Below are positions 1 through 5,924 of a stretch of DNA of 6,849 bases, piece by piece. The DNA is from Paracoccaceae bacterium (lineage in GTDB: Bacteria; Pseudomonadota; Alphaproteobacteria; Rhodobacterales; Rhodobacteraceae). Positions within the stretch are counted from its first letter, which is position 1; each line of letters opens with the position of its first letter. Position numbers and translations under genes: made by a program. The stretch lies in NCBI GenBank assembly GCA_007131465.1, contig SLQN01000275.1, positions 1 to 6,849 of the forward strand. Reading direction: 5' to 3'. The notes under the pieces were generated by a model, which was not told the origin of the DNA, made no database searches, and saw nothing but the letters and a program-made list of their open reading frames with translations.

Positions 1-1179
1 CGAGACCCGCCGCCCGAGGGATATGAAATCGGCAAGGAACTCGCCTGCACCCCCGGTCAGGTGGTGTTCCGCAATGATCTGTTCGAGTTGATCCAATACT
101 CCCCGCAAACCGAACAGGTTCACGCGCAGCCAATCCTGATCGTGCCGGCATGGATCATGAAATACTACATCCTCGATCTGTCGCCGCAGAACTCGATGGT
201 GCAGCATCTGGTCCGTCAGGGCTTTACAGTCTTCATGATCTCCTGGTGCAACCCGACCGCTGCACAGGCAGAATTGTCGCTTGAAGATTATCGCAGGCGC
301 GGCGTTCTTTCAGCACTGGATGCCGTCTGTGAGATAGTACCAGACACACCCGTGCATGCTGTCGGCTACTGTCTGGGGGGCACGATTCTGGCTATAACGG
401 CCGCGACCATGGCGCGCGATGGCGACGGGCGGCTGGGCTCCATTACGCTGATGGCCGCGCAGGTGGATTTTGTCGAGGCGGGCGAATTGCTGATGTTCCT
501 TGACGAAAGTCAGATCGCCTTTCTGGAGGATCTCATGTGGGAGCAGGGCTACCTTGATCGTCCGCAAATGGCCCGCGCCTTTGCCGCGATCCGGTCCGAG
601 GATCTGATCTATACCCGCAATGTGCAGCGCTATTTGCTGGGCCGCGATGACCTGCCAAGCGATATCGGGGTCTGGAATGCCGACAGCACGCGGATGCCTG
701 CGCGGATGCATTCGGAATACCTGCGGGCGCTGTTTCTGGAAAACCGGCTGACCGCCGGGCGCTTCGCAGTCGAAGGCCGCGTGATCGCGTTGAAGAACAT
801 CGCCGCGCCTTTGTTCGTCGTTGGGACGGAAAGCGACCACATCGCGCCTTGGCGGTCGGTCTACAAGACACAGTTGTTCACGGAATGTGACCTGACTTTC
901 GTGCTTACCAAAGGTGGCCATAATGGCGGCATCCTGAGCGAGCCGGGACACAAGGGCCGCCACTACCGGATTTCGCATCGGCGAAAGGGGGCAGTGTATC
1001 TGGGCCCTGATGCCTGGCTGGCACAGCACGCGCCAAAGCCGGGGTCATGGTGGCCAGCATGGGTTGATTGGCTCAGCGCGAGAGCGGGTGACATGGGCCC
1101 CGCCCCGCAGATGGGTGCTGCCGACAAGGGCTATGCCCCGATCATCCCTGCCCCCGGCAGTTACGTGTTCCAGACGTGA
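1..1179 (+). CDS. phaC: PHA synthase (PhaC-like), C-terminal part, 5' end outside window
   Basis: Polymerises hydroxyacyl-CoA, typically 3-hydroxybutyryl-CoA, into polyhydroxyalkanoate at the surface of cytoplasmic storage granules. The reading frame is open from base 1, giving 392 residues. Class I synthases are usually near 600 residues, so roughly 200 N-terminal residues lie off the window; the Met at base 61 is internal. Seen here: the conserved stretch around the TPG and IQY motifs, an IVPAWIMKYYILDL block, and the synthase lipase-like box GYCLGG with the nucleophilic Cys at 370-372. The probable catalytic Asp is in GTESDHIAPW (835-837) and the His in GGHNGG (919-921). The GSWWPAW motif and a PAPGSYV tail mark a complete C-terminus. 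The GGHNGGILSEPGH form around the catalytic His differs from the GHIAG form of the Cupriavidus enzyme, so this may be a divergent or second PhaC paralogue. It converges on the cytochrome gene. The family call is firm; the class I label is less so. Confidence 0.93.
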   Translation, partial: RDPPPEGYEIGKELACTPGQVVFRNDLFELIQYSPQTEQVHAQPILIVPAWIMKYYILDLSPQNSMVQHLVRQGFTVFMISWCNPTAAQAELSLEDYRRRGVLSALDAVCEIVPDTPVHAVGYCLGGTILAITAATMARDGDGRLGSITLMAAQVDFVEAGELLMFLDESQIAFLEDLMWEQGYLDRPQMARAFAAIRSEDLIYTRNVQRYLLGRDDLPSDIGVWNADSTRMPARMHSEYLRALFLENRLTAGRFAVEGRVIALKNIAAPLFVVGTESDHIAPWRSVYKTQLFTECDLTFVLTKGGHNGGILSEPGHKGRHYRISHRRKGAVYLGPDAWLAQHAPKPGSWWPAWVDWLSARAGDMGPAPQMGAADKGYAPIIPAPGSYVFQT

Positions 1180-1230
1180 TGTGTCAGGCGGCGCGCGGAC
1201 TTTCCTATCGGAATGCCGTGCGCTTGCCTT

Positions 1231-1248
1231 TGACCTTTGAAAGGGTCA
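1231..1248. other. small imperfect hairpin between convergent genes
   Basis: TGACCTTTGAAAGGGTCA folds into a five-base stem (TGACC with GGTCA) extended by a G-T pair. It lies in the 122-base space between the convergent PHA synthase and cytochrome genes. A wider 7-base inverted repeat (GTGTCAG at 1181-1187, CTGACAC at 1251-1257) surrounds it. There is no T tract on either side, so a terminator role is only suggested by position. Confidence 0.25.
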
Positions 1249-1301
1249 CTCTGACACGCGCCTGCGCGAAAACACGCGCGTCCAGAGCGACCACCAGGCG
1301 C

Positions 1302-2372
1302 TCAGGGCCGTGACAGATTCGAGACATCCATCCCGACAACCCCGGCCAGATCCGTCACGCTGTCATGCAGGATTTGCAGCATGTAACGCGGGTTATGCAC
1401 ATAGCCGCCGGGGTCTTTCGCGGCCACCTGATAATTGTAGGCGGCCTTGAGCAATCGCGGCGTCCAGTTTTGATAGCGGTTGTCGCGGGTGATCTGATCG
1501 GGCGTCAACTCTCCCGTCCCGGACGGGTCCGCGAAGAAATACGGAAAGCCGTTTGCATAGGCGATCGGGCTGCCAGCAACCTCGGCGGCATAAAGGCGGA
1601 TTGCGTCCATCAGCAGGGTTTGCATGGCGATGATCTCGCTGTGAATGCCGCCCGAACGATCACCTGTGCCCGCGAAATCACTGTGCTGGGTGCGGATATC
1701 GCGCAGGTTTTCCACCCCCTGATGGCAGGCCAGACAGCCATCGGTTTGCACGGTCGTGCTGTGCGGCTCGTGGCAGGCAACACAGGTATTGGCGCCCGGC
1801 ACATGCATGAAGCGCCCCGCATAGGTCCGACCTGCATACTGATAGCCCGGACGGACTTCTGACCCCAGCATGGTCGCGGCAGAGGCCGCGTAATGGATGT
1901 TGACGAAGGCCAGTTCGTCGGACACCTCATCGTCGGGTTTGCCCGCGACGCGGCCCTCTACGTGATCGCTGGACTGGCGCCCCTGATGGCAGACCATGCA
2001 GGTGGCCGAAGATCCCAGTCCCGCAACCTCGACCCCTGAGGGGAAGGTCACTTCATCCAGCGCATGCGCTTCCGCGGTATGGCAACTTGCGCAACCGATG
2101 ACCGTGTTGATCGTGCCGGGATGGTCAACCTGACCGGCGGTGCGTTCGCCCACGCCAAGGTAGTCCAGAAAACCGGTCTCGGAATGGCACATGGCGCAGC
2201 TTTCCGGAACCGAACCCTGTTCGTTCCAATAGGTGAATGACGGCGAATGATAGTTGCCATGGGGCGAGTCGAGCCAGGCGGCGATCAAGCGGTCCAGCCC
2301 GACCAGCCCGTCTGCTCGGGCAGGCGCCGGCGCGATGAGCGTGGCGACAAGTAGCAAGGCAATCAGGCGCAT
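1302..2372 (-). CDS. secreted pentaheme c-type cytochrome
   Basis: A periplasmic electron-carrying or redox protein of 356 residues. ATG at 2372 is chosen because GGAGG lies five bases upstream; the TTG four codons earlier would overlap that ribosome site. The N-terminus MRLIALLLVATL...PARA|DG is a classic Sec signal peptide, with cleavage expected after residue 20. Five CXXCH haem motifs follow: CAMCH (59-63), CASCH (94-98), CMVCH (125-129), CVACH (197-201) and CLACH (213-217). Further His residues could serve as distal ligands, for example in NIHY, FMHVPG, EPH and GIHSE. The haem-free last third (about 225-356) contains YQNWTPRLLKAAYNYQ and HNPRYMLQILHDS, as in multiheme cytochromes often annotated as cytochrome c3-like or c552-nitrite-reductase-like. 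No CXXCK motif is present, so a true NrfA active site is not supported. It is divergent from the membrane flavocytochrome at 2503 and shares its FNR-like control region. The natural electron acceptor is unknown. Confidence 0.9.
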   Translation of the reverse strand: MRLIALLLVATLIAPAPARADGLVGLDRLIAAWLDSPHGNYHSPSFTYWNEQGSVPESCAMCHSETGFLDYLGVGERTAGQVDHPGTINTVIGCASCHTAEAHALDEVTFPSGVEVAGLGSSATCMVCHQGRQSSDHVEGRVAGKPDDEVSDELAFVNIHYAASAATMLGSEVRPGYQYAGRTYAGRFMHVPGANTCVACHEPHSTTVQTDGCLACHQGVENLRDIRTQHSDFAGTGDRSGGIHSEIIAMQTLLMDAIRLYAAEVAGSPIAYANGFPYFFADPSGTGELTPDQITRDNRYQNWTPRLLKAAYNYQVAAKDPGGYVHNPRYMLQILHDSVTDLAGVVGMDVSNLSRP

Positions 2373-2377
2373 GCTGC

Positions 2378-2382
2378 CCTCC
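2378..2382 (-). promoter_or_regulatory. ribosome binding site of the pentaheme cytochrome
   Basis: CCTCC on the plus strand reads GGAGG on the minus strand, five bases before the ATG at 2372. This fixes that ATG as the start rather than the in-frame TTG at 2384. Confidence 0.75.
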
Positions 2383-2385
2383 AAT

Positions 2386-2395
2386 GTTTCGAAAC
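2386..2395. promoter_or_regulatory. 10-bp palindrome in the cytochrome leader, possible operator
   Basis: GTTTCGAAAC is a perfect palindrome 13-22 bases upstream of the cytochrome ATG, just behind its ribosome site. The position would suit a repressor site or an mRNA structure. A 10-base palindrome can also arise by chance, and nothing else supports it. Confidence 0.2.
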
Positions 2396-2433
2396 GGTTG
2401 CGTCAAGGGTCGCATCCAATTCCTGCAATCTCC

Positions 2434-2447
2434 TTGATCCATATCAT
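2434..2447. promoter_or_regulatory. FNR/CRP-family binding site between divergent genes
   Basis: TTGATCCATATCAT matches the FNR-family consensus TTGAT-N4-ATCAA at nine of ten defined positions; only the last base differs. The centre (2440.5) is 68 bases from the cytochrome ATG (2372) and 62 from the flavocytochrome ATG (2503), so one site could serve both genes. Class II activation at -41.5 would place starts near 2482 (+) and 2399 (-). A TTGACA at 2464-2469 lies downstream, but no convincing -10 hexamer follows it. In Rhodobacterales such boxes are bound by FnrL or by the NO-responsive Dnr/Nnr regulators, and the sequence alone cannot separate them. Confidence 0.65.
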
Positions 2448-2502
2448 TGTATCACTTGGTTTCTTGACAGACTGCAGGAAACAGACGCAACTTGTGACTG
2501 TC

Positions 2503-3948
2503 ATGTCGAACGAGAATGTATTTCCGCGCCTGAGTGGCGCAGCCCTTGCTGCCGTTTACATCATCGCAGCGCTGTTGCCGCTGATTCTGGCACGCACACA
2601 ATCTGTGGCCCCAATGGATGGATGGGAATACGCTGCTGCTGCGATGGGGATGATCGCGTTATGGGGCATGGCGGTGCAATTCGTGACGTCGGGACGGTTC
2701 GAGGCTGTCTCTGGCCAGCTTGGCATCGACAAGATCATGGCCTTTCACAAACTCGCCGCCCTGTGGCTGGCCTTGGCGCTGGTGCTGCACCCCTTGGCGT
2801 ATATCCTGCCAACATGGATGGCTGACCCCGCTCTGGGCTGGATCAGGTTACAGTTCTATCTGACCGATCCCTCCTACCGCACCGGTGTTGTCTCGTTTGG
2901 CGCAGTTCTGGCCTTGATCGCGACGTCGATCTTGCGCGACCGGCTGCCCTGGAGCTACGAGGTCTGGCGTGGTGGGCATGTGGTGCTGGGGCTGACGGCG
3001 GTGTTTTTTGGCCTGCACCACGCATGGGCAGTGGGTCGGTTCAGCGCCGAAGGAGCGCTGGCGTGGCTGTGGGCCATCGTCGCTCTGGCGGTCTTGGGCG
3101 TGATGGCCATCCTCTATGGTTGGCGCTGGTGGCTTTTGCACCATAGGCCATGGCGGCTGGCTTCGGTCATTAAACGCGCCGACCGGATGTGGGAATTGGA
3201 TATTCAGCCTGCGCCCGGCACCCCGGCCCTTCCCTACCATGCCGGTCAATTCGTCTGGATGACCGAAGGCACGCGCCGCTTTCCTCTGTTTGATCACCCG
3301 TTTTCCATCGCTGACAGCCCAAGACGCGACGGCCTGAGTCTGCTGATCAAGGAGGCCGGCGATTTTACAAACCAGATCGGAACGCTGCCTGTCGGGCGTG
3401 TCATCGGCATTGACGGGCCTTATGGTGAATTCTCACCCGAGGCGCATCCGGCTGAGGCACTGCTGCTGATCGGCGGCGGGGTCGGGATCGCGCCGATTCT
3501 GGGCATATTGCGCGATATGGTCGCTCGCGGCGAAACGCGACCCGTGCGGCTGGCATATACAGTGGGCCAGCCCGAGAATTTCGCCTGTCTGGAGGAATTG
3601 CGCGCGGCCACTGAAGTGCTTGATCTGCGGTTGTGGCTTCTGAGCGAAGACCAGCCCGATGCGCCTGATATGTTGCAAGGGCGACTTACACGTTCGCGGT
3701 TGTCCGAAATGCTGGACGGTCTGGCTCCGGCTGACACAAAAGCACTGATGTGCGGGCCGGGCCCGATGGTGGCGGCTGTGTCAGATCTCCTGTTGGATCT
3801 TGGCATGCCGATGGCCAACGTGATCTATGAACGCTTCGATTACGCTGCAGGCGCGCGGTCGCAGCAGGACCGCGCGCGCACACGCAATATCCTGAGCGTC
3901 GGGGCCGTTCTGGGTGTCGCTGTGGCGGGCTTTGCACTGAGCATGTGA
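2503..3948 (+). CDS. ferric reductase-like membrane flavocytochrome (FAD/NAD(P)H)
   Basis: A 481-residue membrane oxidoreductase expected to move electrons from cytoplasmic NAD(P)H through FAD and two b haems across the membrane. The N-terminal half has about six membrane segments (roughly 15-30, 44-62, 82-103, 128-143, 155-174 and 187-206). Paired haem ligands are His82/His96 and His159/His172 or 173, the spacing of the ferric reductase/NOX fold. The C-terminal half is a ferredoxin-reductase module: HPFSIA (265-270) and GPYGEF (305-310) for FAD, IGGGVGIAP (323-331) and MCGPGPM (416-422) for NAD(P)H, and YERFDY (442-447) near the end. An extra hydrophobic segment (about 463-480) closes the protein, which is unusual. 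The open frame runs further upstream, but ATG 2503 precedes the first membrane segment; GTG 2494 is an alternative, and neither has a strong ribosome site. It is divergent from the pentaheme cytochrome, a plausible periplasmic partner. The substrate (iron, oxygen or other) cannot be told. Confidence 0.88.
   Translation: MSNENVFPRLSGAALAAVYIIAALLPLILARTQSVAPMDGWEYAAAAMGMIALWGMAVQFVTSGRFEAVSGQLGIDKIMAFHKLAALWLALALVLHPLAYILPTWMADPALGWIRLQFYLTDPSYRTGVVSFGAVLALIATSILRDRLPWSYEVWRGGHVVLGLTAVFFGLHHAWAVGRFSAEGALAWLWAIVALAVLGVMAILYGWRWWLLHHRPWRLASVIKRADRMWELDIQPAPGTPALPYHAGQFVWMTEGTRRFPLFDHPFSIADSPRRDGLSLLIKEAGDFTNQIGTLPVGRVIGIDGPYGEFSPEAHPAEALLLIGGGVGIAPILGILRDMVARGETRPVRLAYTVGQPENFACLEELRAATEVLDLRLWLLSEDQPDAPDMLQGRLTRSRLSEMLDGLAPADTKALMCGPGPMVAAVSDLLLDLGMPMANVIYERFDYAAGARSQQDRARTRNILSVGAVLGVAVAGFALSM
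3851..3877. repeat. perfect 10-bp inverted repeat inside the flavocytochrome gene
   Basis: GCGCGCGGTC at 3851-3860 pairs exactly with GACCGCGCGC at 3868-3877 across a 7-base loop, giving a very stable hairpin. It lies in codons for the Arg/Ala/Gln-rich linker between the NAD(P)H domain and the C-terminal membrane segment. It could pause ribosomes or polymerase, or simply reflect GC-rich linker codons. Confidence 0.6.
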
Positions 3949-4084
3949 GCAGGTCTGACCCGGGCCAAACCCCGAAGCGATACTTTGAACCGTGACCGGG
4001 CCGCTGCGGGCTGGACACTGTGCGGCAAAGTGAACAAGCCCCTGACGACCAAACAGAATTGGATCGCCGCAACCGAAAACAAAG

Positions 4085-4156
4085 ATGGCGCTGTGCCATT
4101 GCGGCCATTCGTCAATTGACGCCTGCACCGAGTGCCATACCTCCCAGTGCGGGTAG
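4085..4156 (+). CDS. possible 23-residue Cys-rich peptide with a CTECH motif
   Basis: In the 226-base gap after the flavocytochrome a short frame runs from ATG 4085 to TAG 4154-4156. It has five Cys and three His in 23 residues: MALCHCGHSS, then IDACTECHTSQCG. CTECH is a c-type haem motif, and the Cys/His spacing would also suit zinc or iron-sulfur binding. The frame is closed by a stop at 4043. No good ribosome site precedes the ATG and there is no room for a signal peptide, so haem attachment in the periplasm is doubtful unless translation begins elsewhere. It could be a real microprotein, the decayed 3' end of a multiheme cytochrome gene, or chance. I do not recognise it. Confidence 0.25.
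   Translation: MALCHCGHSSIDACTECHTSQCG
4110..4121. promoter_or_regulatory. 12-bp perfect palindrome upstream of the renalase-like operon
   Basis: CGTCAATTGACG reads the same on both strands and lies 54-65 bases before the ATG at 4175, a suitable distance for an operator. It overlaps a weak -35-like TTGACG (4116-4121), with a poor ATACCT at 4137-4142 as possible -10. It also lies inside the Cys-rich mini-ORF. The remainder of the 3949-4174 gap shows no clear terminator or strong promoter. Confidence 0.3.
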
Positions 4157-4174
4157 GCAAATTGATTTGGTCAG

Positions 4175-5119
4175 ATGACTGATATGGCAGATGTAATTGT
4201 GGTCGGGGCAGGACTTGCCGGGATCAGTTGCGCAAGAGAACTTGTGCAGTCTGGACGCGCAGTCGCGATCCTGGACAAGGGGCGTGGTGTCGGAGGGCGC
4301 ATGGCGACGCGCCGCGTCACTGTGGAAACAGGCACGGTCAGCTTCGATCATGGGGCGCAATATCTGCCAGCGTCAGACAGCGCCTTTGCACACACGATGC
4401 GCGCGGCGGCAGGACGGGGCTGGCTTTCAGACGATACGCTGGTCGGCGTGCCGGGCATGTCCAGTCTGCCGCGCGCCCTTGCGGACGGGCTGAACATATC
4501 GCAACAGGTGGAAATCACGCGCCTGGTGCATCAGGATGATTGTTGGCATCTGACAGGCCCCAAAGGACAATATTCTGCCCGAAGCGTCGTGCTGGCCATT
4601 CCCGCACCTCAGGCCCGGGCGCTTCTGGGAGACGCGGACCCGCTCGCAGCCGATCTTTCGCGTGTGATCATGTCGCCTTGTCTGGCCCTGATGGCAGCAC
4701 TCCCGACAGACAGCCCACGCCCGTTCCCGCACCGTGTTGACCCCGCACATCCGCTAGCCTGGATTGCGCAGGACAGCAGCAAGCCGGGGCGCAGTGCAGC
4801 GGCTGTGGCATGGGTTGCGCAGGCCGGCCCAGCATTTTCAGCCATGCATCTGGAACAGACGCCAGAGGCGATCGCTGCGCTTATGTTACCGCTTCTATGC
4901 GATGTAATCGGGGCTGACCCGGACCAGATGCTTCATGTTCAGGCTCATCGCTGGCGTTACGCCCAGACAGCGAAACCACTTGGGCAGCCCTTCCTGCAGG
5001 ATCACGGGCGCAGTCTGTATGTCGGCGGGGACTGGTGCCTTGGACCGCGTGCCGAACACGCATGGCACAGCGGTCGCGAGATCGCGCGCGAGATCAGGGA
5101 GAGCGCCCATGTGGTCTGA
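4175..5119 (+). CDS. renalase-like FAD-dependent oxidoreductase
   Basis: A 314-residue cytoplasmic flavoprotein. Characterised bacterial renalases oxidise unreactive dihydro-isomers of NAD(P)H back to NAD(P)+, but many relatives are untested. The N-terminus VIVVGAGLAGISCARE (8-22) is the FAD-binding Rossmann motif GxGxxG, followed by an acidic strand end (ILDKGRGVGGRMATRR, 32-47). FDHGAQY (57-63), the PGMSSLPRALA block (93-103), HRWRYA (258-263) and GGDWCLGPRAEHAWHSG (284-300) fit the renalase group closely in order and spacing. Length is typical for the family. ATG 4175 is the first good start; the Met three codons on is also possible, and neither has a strong ribosome site. The stop overlaps the next gene by 11 bases, so translation is probably coupled. 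It opens the three-gene operon. An amine oxidase-like or desaturase-like activity remains possible. Confidence 0.85.
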   Translation: MTDMADVIVVGAGLAGISCARELVQSGRAVAILDKGRGVGGRMATRRVTVETGTVSFDHGAQYLPASDSAFAHTMRAAAGRGWLSDDTLVGVPGMSSLPRALADGLNISQQVEITRLVHQDDCWHLTGPKGQYSARSVVLAIPAPQARALLGDADPLAADLSRVIMSPCLALMAALPTDSPRPFPHRVDPAHPLAWIAQDSSKPGRSAAAVAWVAQAGPAFSAMHLEQTPEAIAALMLPLLCDVIGADPDQMLHVQAHRWRYAQTAKPLGQPFLQDHGRSLYVGGDWCLGPRAEHAWHSGREIAREIRESAHVV

Positions 5120-5924
5120 CCCGCGGATCGCGGGCTTGTGGCAGCTTGTTTCGGCGGCACTGCGCCCGCCGCCGGGCAGGGGTCGGATCGCCCTTGCACT
5201 GGCGTTCGGGATGGCTACGCATCTGGCCTTCGCCGCCGGAGTTCTGGCGATGATCTCGGCAATGTTTTTTGGGATGAGCGAAAGCTTCGGACGCGTTCCC
5301 CAGCCTTTGGCGTGGGTTGCAAACATAGCCCTGATCGTGCAGTTCCCGCTGGCGCATTCGGCTTTGCTGACGGGTCGCGGCGCGCGCTTCTTGGCCCGGA
5401 TCATCCCCGGCCCGTATGGCGCGACTTTGGCCACCACCACCTATGCTCTGATTGCGTCCTTGCAGCTGCTGGCGCTGTTTGCACTCTGGACACCCAGTGG
5501 CATCATCTGGTGGCGCGCCGAAGGTGCGCTGTTCTGGGCTATTTGTGCGGCGTATGGGGCCGCATGGGGGCTGTTGGTCAAGGCGAGTTTTGACGCGGGG
5601 GCAGAAGTGCAATCGGGGGCACTGGGCTGGATGTCCCTGATGGCGCGCATCAGGCCGCGCTTTCCAGACATGCCGGTTCGTGGCCTGTTTCGCGTCATCC
5701 GCCAGCCAATCTATGTGGCATTTGCGCTGACGCTCTGGACTGTGCCCGTCTGGACACCGGATCAACTGCTCCTCGCGCTCAGCTTCACGGCCTATTGCCT
5801 GCTGGCCCCACGCCTGAAAGAGCGCCGTTTCAAGGAACGCTATGGCGAACGATTCACCTGCTACCGCGCCGCAGTCCCTTATGTCTTGCCCAAGGTCACC
5901 CGGAGGAACCCCGATGCGCAATGA
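5109..5924 (+). CDS. NnrU/ICMT-like integral membrane methyltransferase
   Basis: A 271-residue polytopic membrane protein with hydrophobic segments at about 27-52, 66-88, 109-128, 132-156 and 211-235. The C-terminal part has the layout of the isoprenylcysteine carboxyl methyltransferase/phospholipid methyltransferase group: RQPIY (208-212), then LKERRFKERYGERF and YRAAVPYVLP (about 246-271 region), where relatives have RHPxY and an EE-G-Y-Y-P pattern. His is replaced by Gln and the first Glu of the pair by Lys, so SAM binding or catalysis could be altered. NnrU proteins and the methanethiol methyltransferase MddA share this architecture, so the substrate is open. ATG 5109 is set by GGGAGAG five bases upstream and overlaps the renalase-like stop by 11 bases. 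The frame extends upstream, but that part shadows the previous gene. The family call is moderate; the methyltransferase role is inferred. Confidence 0.72.
   Translation: MWSDPRIAGLWQLVSAALRPPPGRGRIALALAFGMATHLAFAAGVLAMISAMFFGMSESFGRVPQPLAWVANIALIVQFPLAHSALLTGRGARFLARIIPGPYGATLATTTYALIASLQLLALFALWTPSGIIWWRAEGALFWAICAAYGAAWGLLVKASFDAGAEVQSGALGWMSLMARIRPRFPDMPVRGLFRVIRQPIYVAFALTLWTVPVWTPDQLLLALSFTAYCLLAPRLKERRFKERYGERFTCYRAAVPYVLPKVTRRNPDAQ
5902..5906 (+). promoter_or_regulatory. ribosome binding site of the UbiG-like gene
   Basis: GGAGG lies seven bases before ATG 5914. This favours that start over the in-frame ATG at 5842, which lies deep inside the upstream gene. Confidence 0.75.

Noticed and set aside
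310..1029. Long minus-strand open frame of 239 codons
   Set aside because: Antisense to the PHA synthase, which has intact catalytic motifs; composition is that of a shadow frame.
1302..2372. Assignment as true ammonia-forming nitrite reductase NrfA
   Set aside because: There are five CXXCH motifs but no CXXCK active-site motif, and the protein is shorter than NrfA; only a loose multiheme relationship is supportable.
2254..2502. Upstream extension of the flavocytochrome frame, about 83 codons
   Set aside because: It overlaps the cytochrome start and the FNR-like box and lacks protein-like character; the membrane protein fits a start at 2503.
3949..4116. Open frame of 56 codons directly after the flavocytochrome stop, in the same frame
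   Set aside because: It would require readthrough of TGA, has no start or ribosome site, and its composition resembles no known domain. The flavocytochrome already ends naturally with a membrane segment.
4163..4176. TTGATTTGGTCAGA as a second FNR-type site before the renalase-like gene
   Set aside because: The left half matches, but the right half agrees with ATCAA at only one of five positions, and it would overlap the start codon.
4935..5108. Upstream extension of the membrane methyltransferase-like frame
   Set aside because: It shadows the end of the renalase-like gene; a good ribosome site sits just before ATG 5109.
5094..5921. Long minus-strand open frame of 275 codons
   Set aside because: It lies antisense to the membrane protein gene, is rich in Arg, Gln and Pro, and has no recognisable motif; typical of antisense frames in GC-rich DNA.
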